From positions 1 to 43,445 of the forward strand of contig CALUPA010000015.1 in NCBI GenBank assembly GCA_944322395.1: a DNA stretch of 43,445 nucleotides. The letters run 5' to 3'. Source of the stretch: an uncultured Phocaeicola sp. (GTDB lineage: Bacteria > Bacteroidota > Bacteroidia > Bacteroidales > Bacteroidaceae). Positions 43,315 through 43,445 of the stretch are shown in pieces; within the stretch, counting starts at the first letter, position 1; the number at the start of each line of letters is the position of its first letter. The translations under genes and the position numbers were made by a program. The notes beneath the pieces were generated by a model that had not been told where the DNA came from, searched no databases, and saw only the letters and a list, made by a program, of their open reading frames with translations.

Positions 43315-43445
43315 TTATGTAGAGCGATTAAAAAAATCAATCTTGCGATTGGCTTCCTTAAGGTCTTTTCGTAACCATTCTATATTCCGCCACGACAATT
43401 TTATCGGCTGTTTTTCAGCCGATAAAATAAAAAAGTCCGTAAGAA
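43315..43445 (-). CDS. 3' end of an unidentified gene cut by the window edge
   Basis: The minus-strand frame ending at TAA 43315-43317 is open for 42 codons to the window edge. It encodes a protein-like C-terminus with ILSAEKQPIKLSWRNIEW and then an amphipathic, charged helix (LRKDLKEANRKIDFFNRST). There is no start codon within the window, so the gene begins further right. Such basic helical tails are frequent on glycosyltransferases and other polysaccharide enzymes, but no family can be assigned. A perfect hairpin at 43399-43427 lies inside this coding stretch. Confidence 0.55.
   Translation of the reverse strand, partial: LTDFFILSAEKQPIKLSWRNIEWLRKDLKEANRKIDFFNRST

Noticed and set aside
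43399-43427. Perfect 12-bp hairpin near the right edge, looking like a terminator
   Set aside because: No T-run follows on either strand, and it lies inside an open reading frame.

Overview
The window is chromosomal DNA from a member of the Bacteroidales, probably Bacteroidaceae or Prevotellaceae. The signs are: a sodium-pumping NADH:quinone reductase subunit; promoter-like sites matching the Bacteroides -7 consensus TAnnTTTG; protein families largely confined to Bacteroidetes (DUF5063, DUF5723, DUF4954); an ~800-residue Wza-like exporter; and starts mostly without Shine-Dalgarno sequences. Species cannot be fixed from the sequence alone. I see no tRNA, rRNA, CRISPR array, insertion sequence or phage gene.

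Left part (1-18000) is mostly core. nqrF ends an Nqr operon that lies outside the window. A small secreted helical protein follows, behind a promoter, a 10-bp inverted repeat and a ~130-nt leader. On the minus strand come an envelope pair (an unknown secreted protein and an NlpC/P60 lipoprotein), a two-domain M16 protease, then trxB, a LolA-like protein and ftsK. Divergent from ftsK is a plus-strand operon of DUF5063, a 3'-5' exonuclease and an RlmI-like methyltransferase. Next are an Rpn-type PD-(D/E)XK protein with a repetitive tail, and a DUF5723 barrel paired with a large lipoprotein.

Right part (18000-43445), all minus strand, is a surface-polysaccharide region. In transcription order: the 3' end of an unidentified gene at the right edge, an acyltransferase, a GT2 glycosyltransferase, an initiating sugar-phosphate transferase and a DegT aminotransferase, ending in a terminator. 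Then DUF4954, glmS, a nucleotidyltransferase-fold protein, manC and two unrecognised genes (789 and 157 aa), ending in a second terminator. Then a split YjbH system (YjbH C-half, His-tailed lipoprotein, YjbH N-half) with an OmpA protein, then ugd, then wza-wzz-gmd-fcl.

Together these genes make nucleotide sugars (GlcN-6-P by GlmS, GDP-mannose by ManC, GDP-fucose by Gmd/Fcl, UDP-glucuronate by Ugd), load the first sugar onto lipid carrier, extend and decorate the repeat unit, and set chain length and export it (Wzz, Wza, probably the YjbH/OmpA set). The least explained item is the 789/157-aa pair. Recurrent 7-bp TTARTTN tandem arrays sit in several intergenic gaps and in one case encode the last codons of ftsK.
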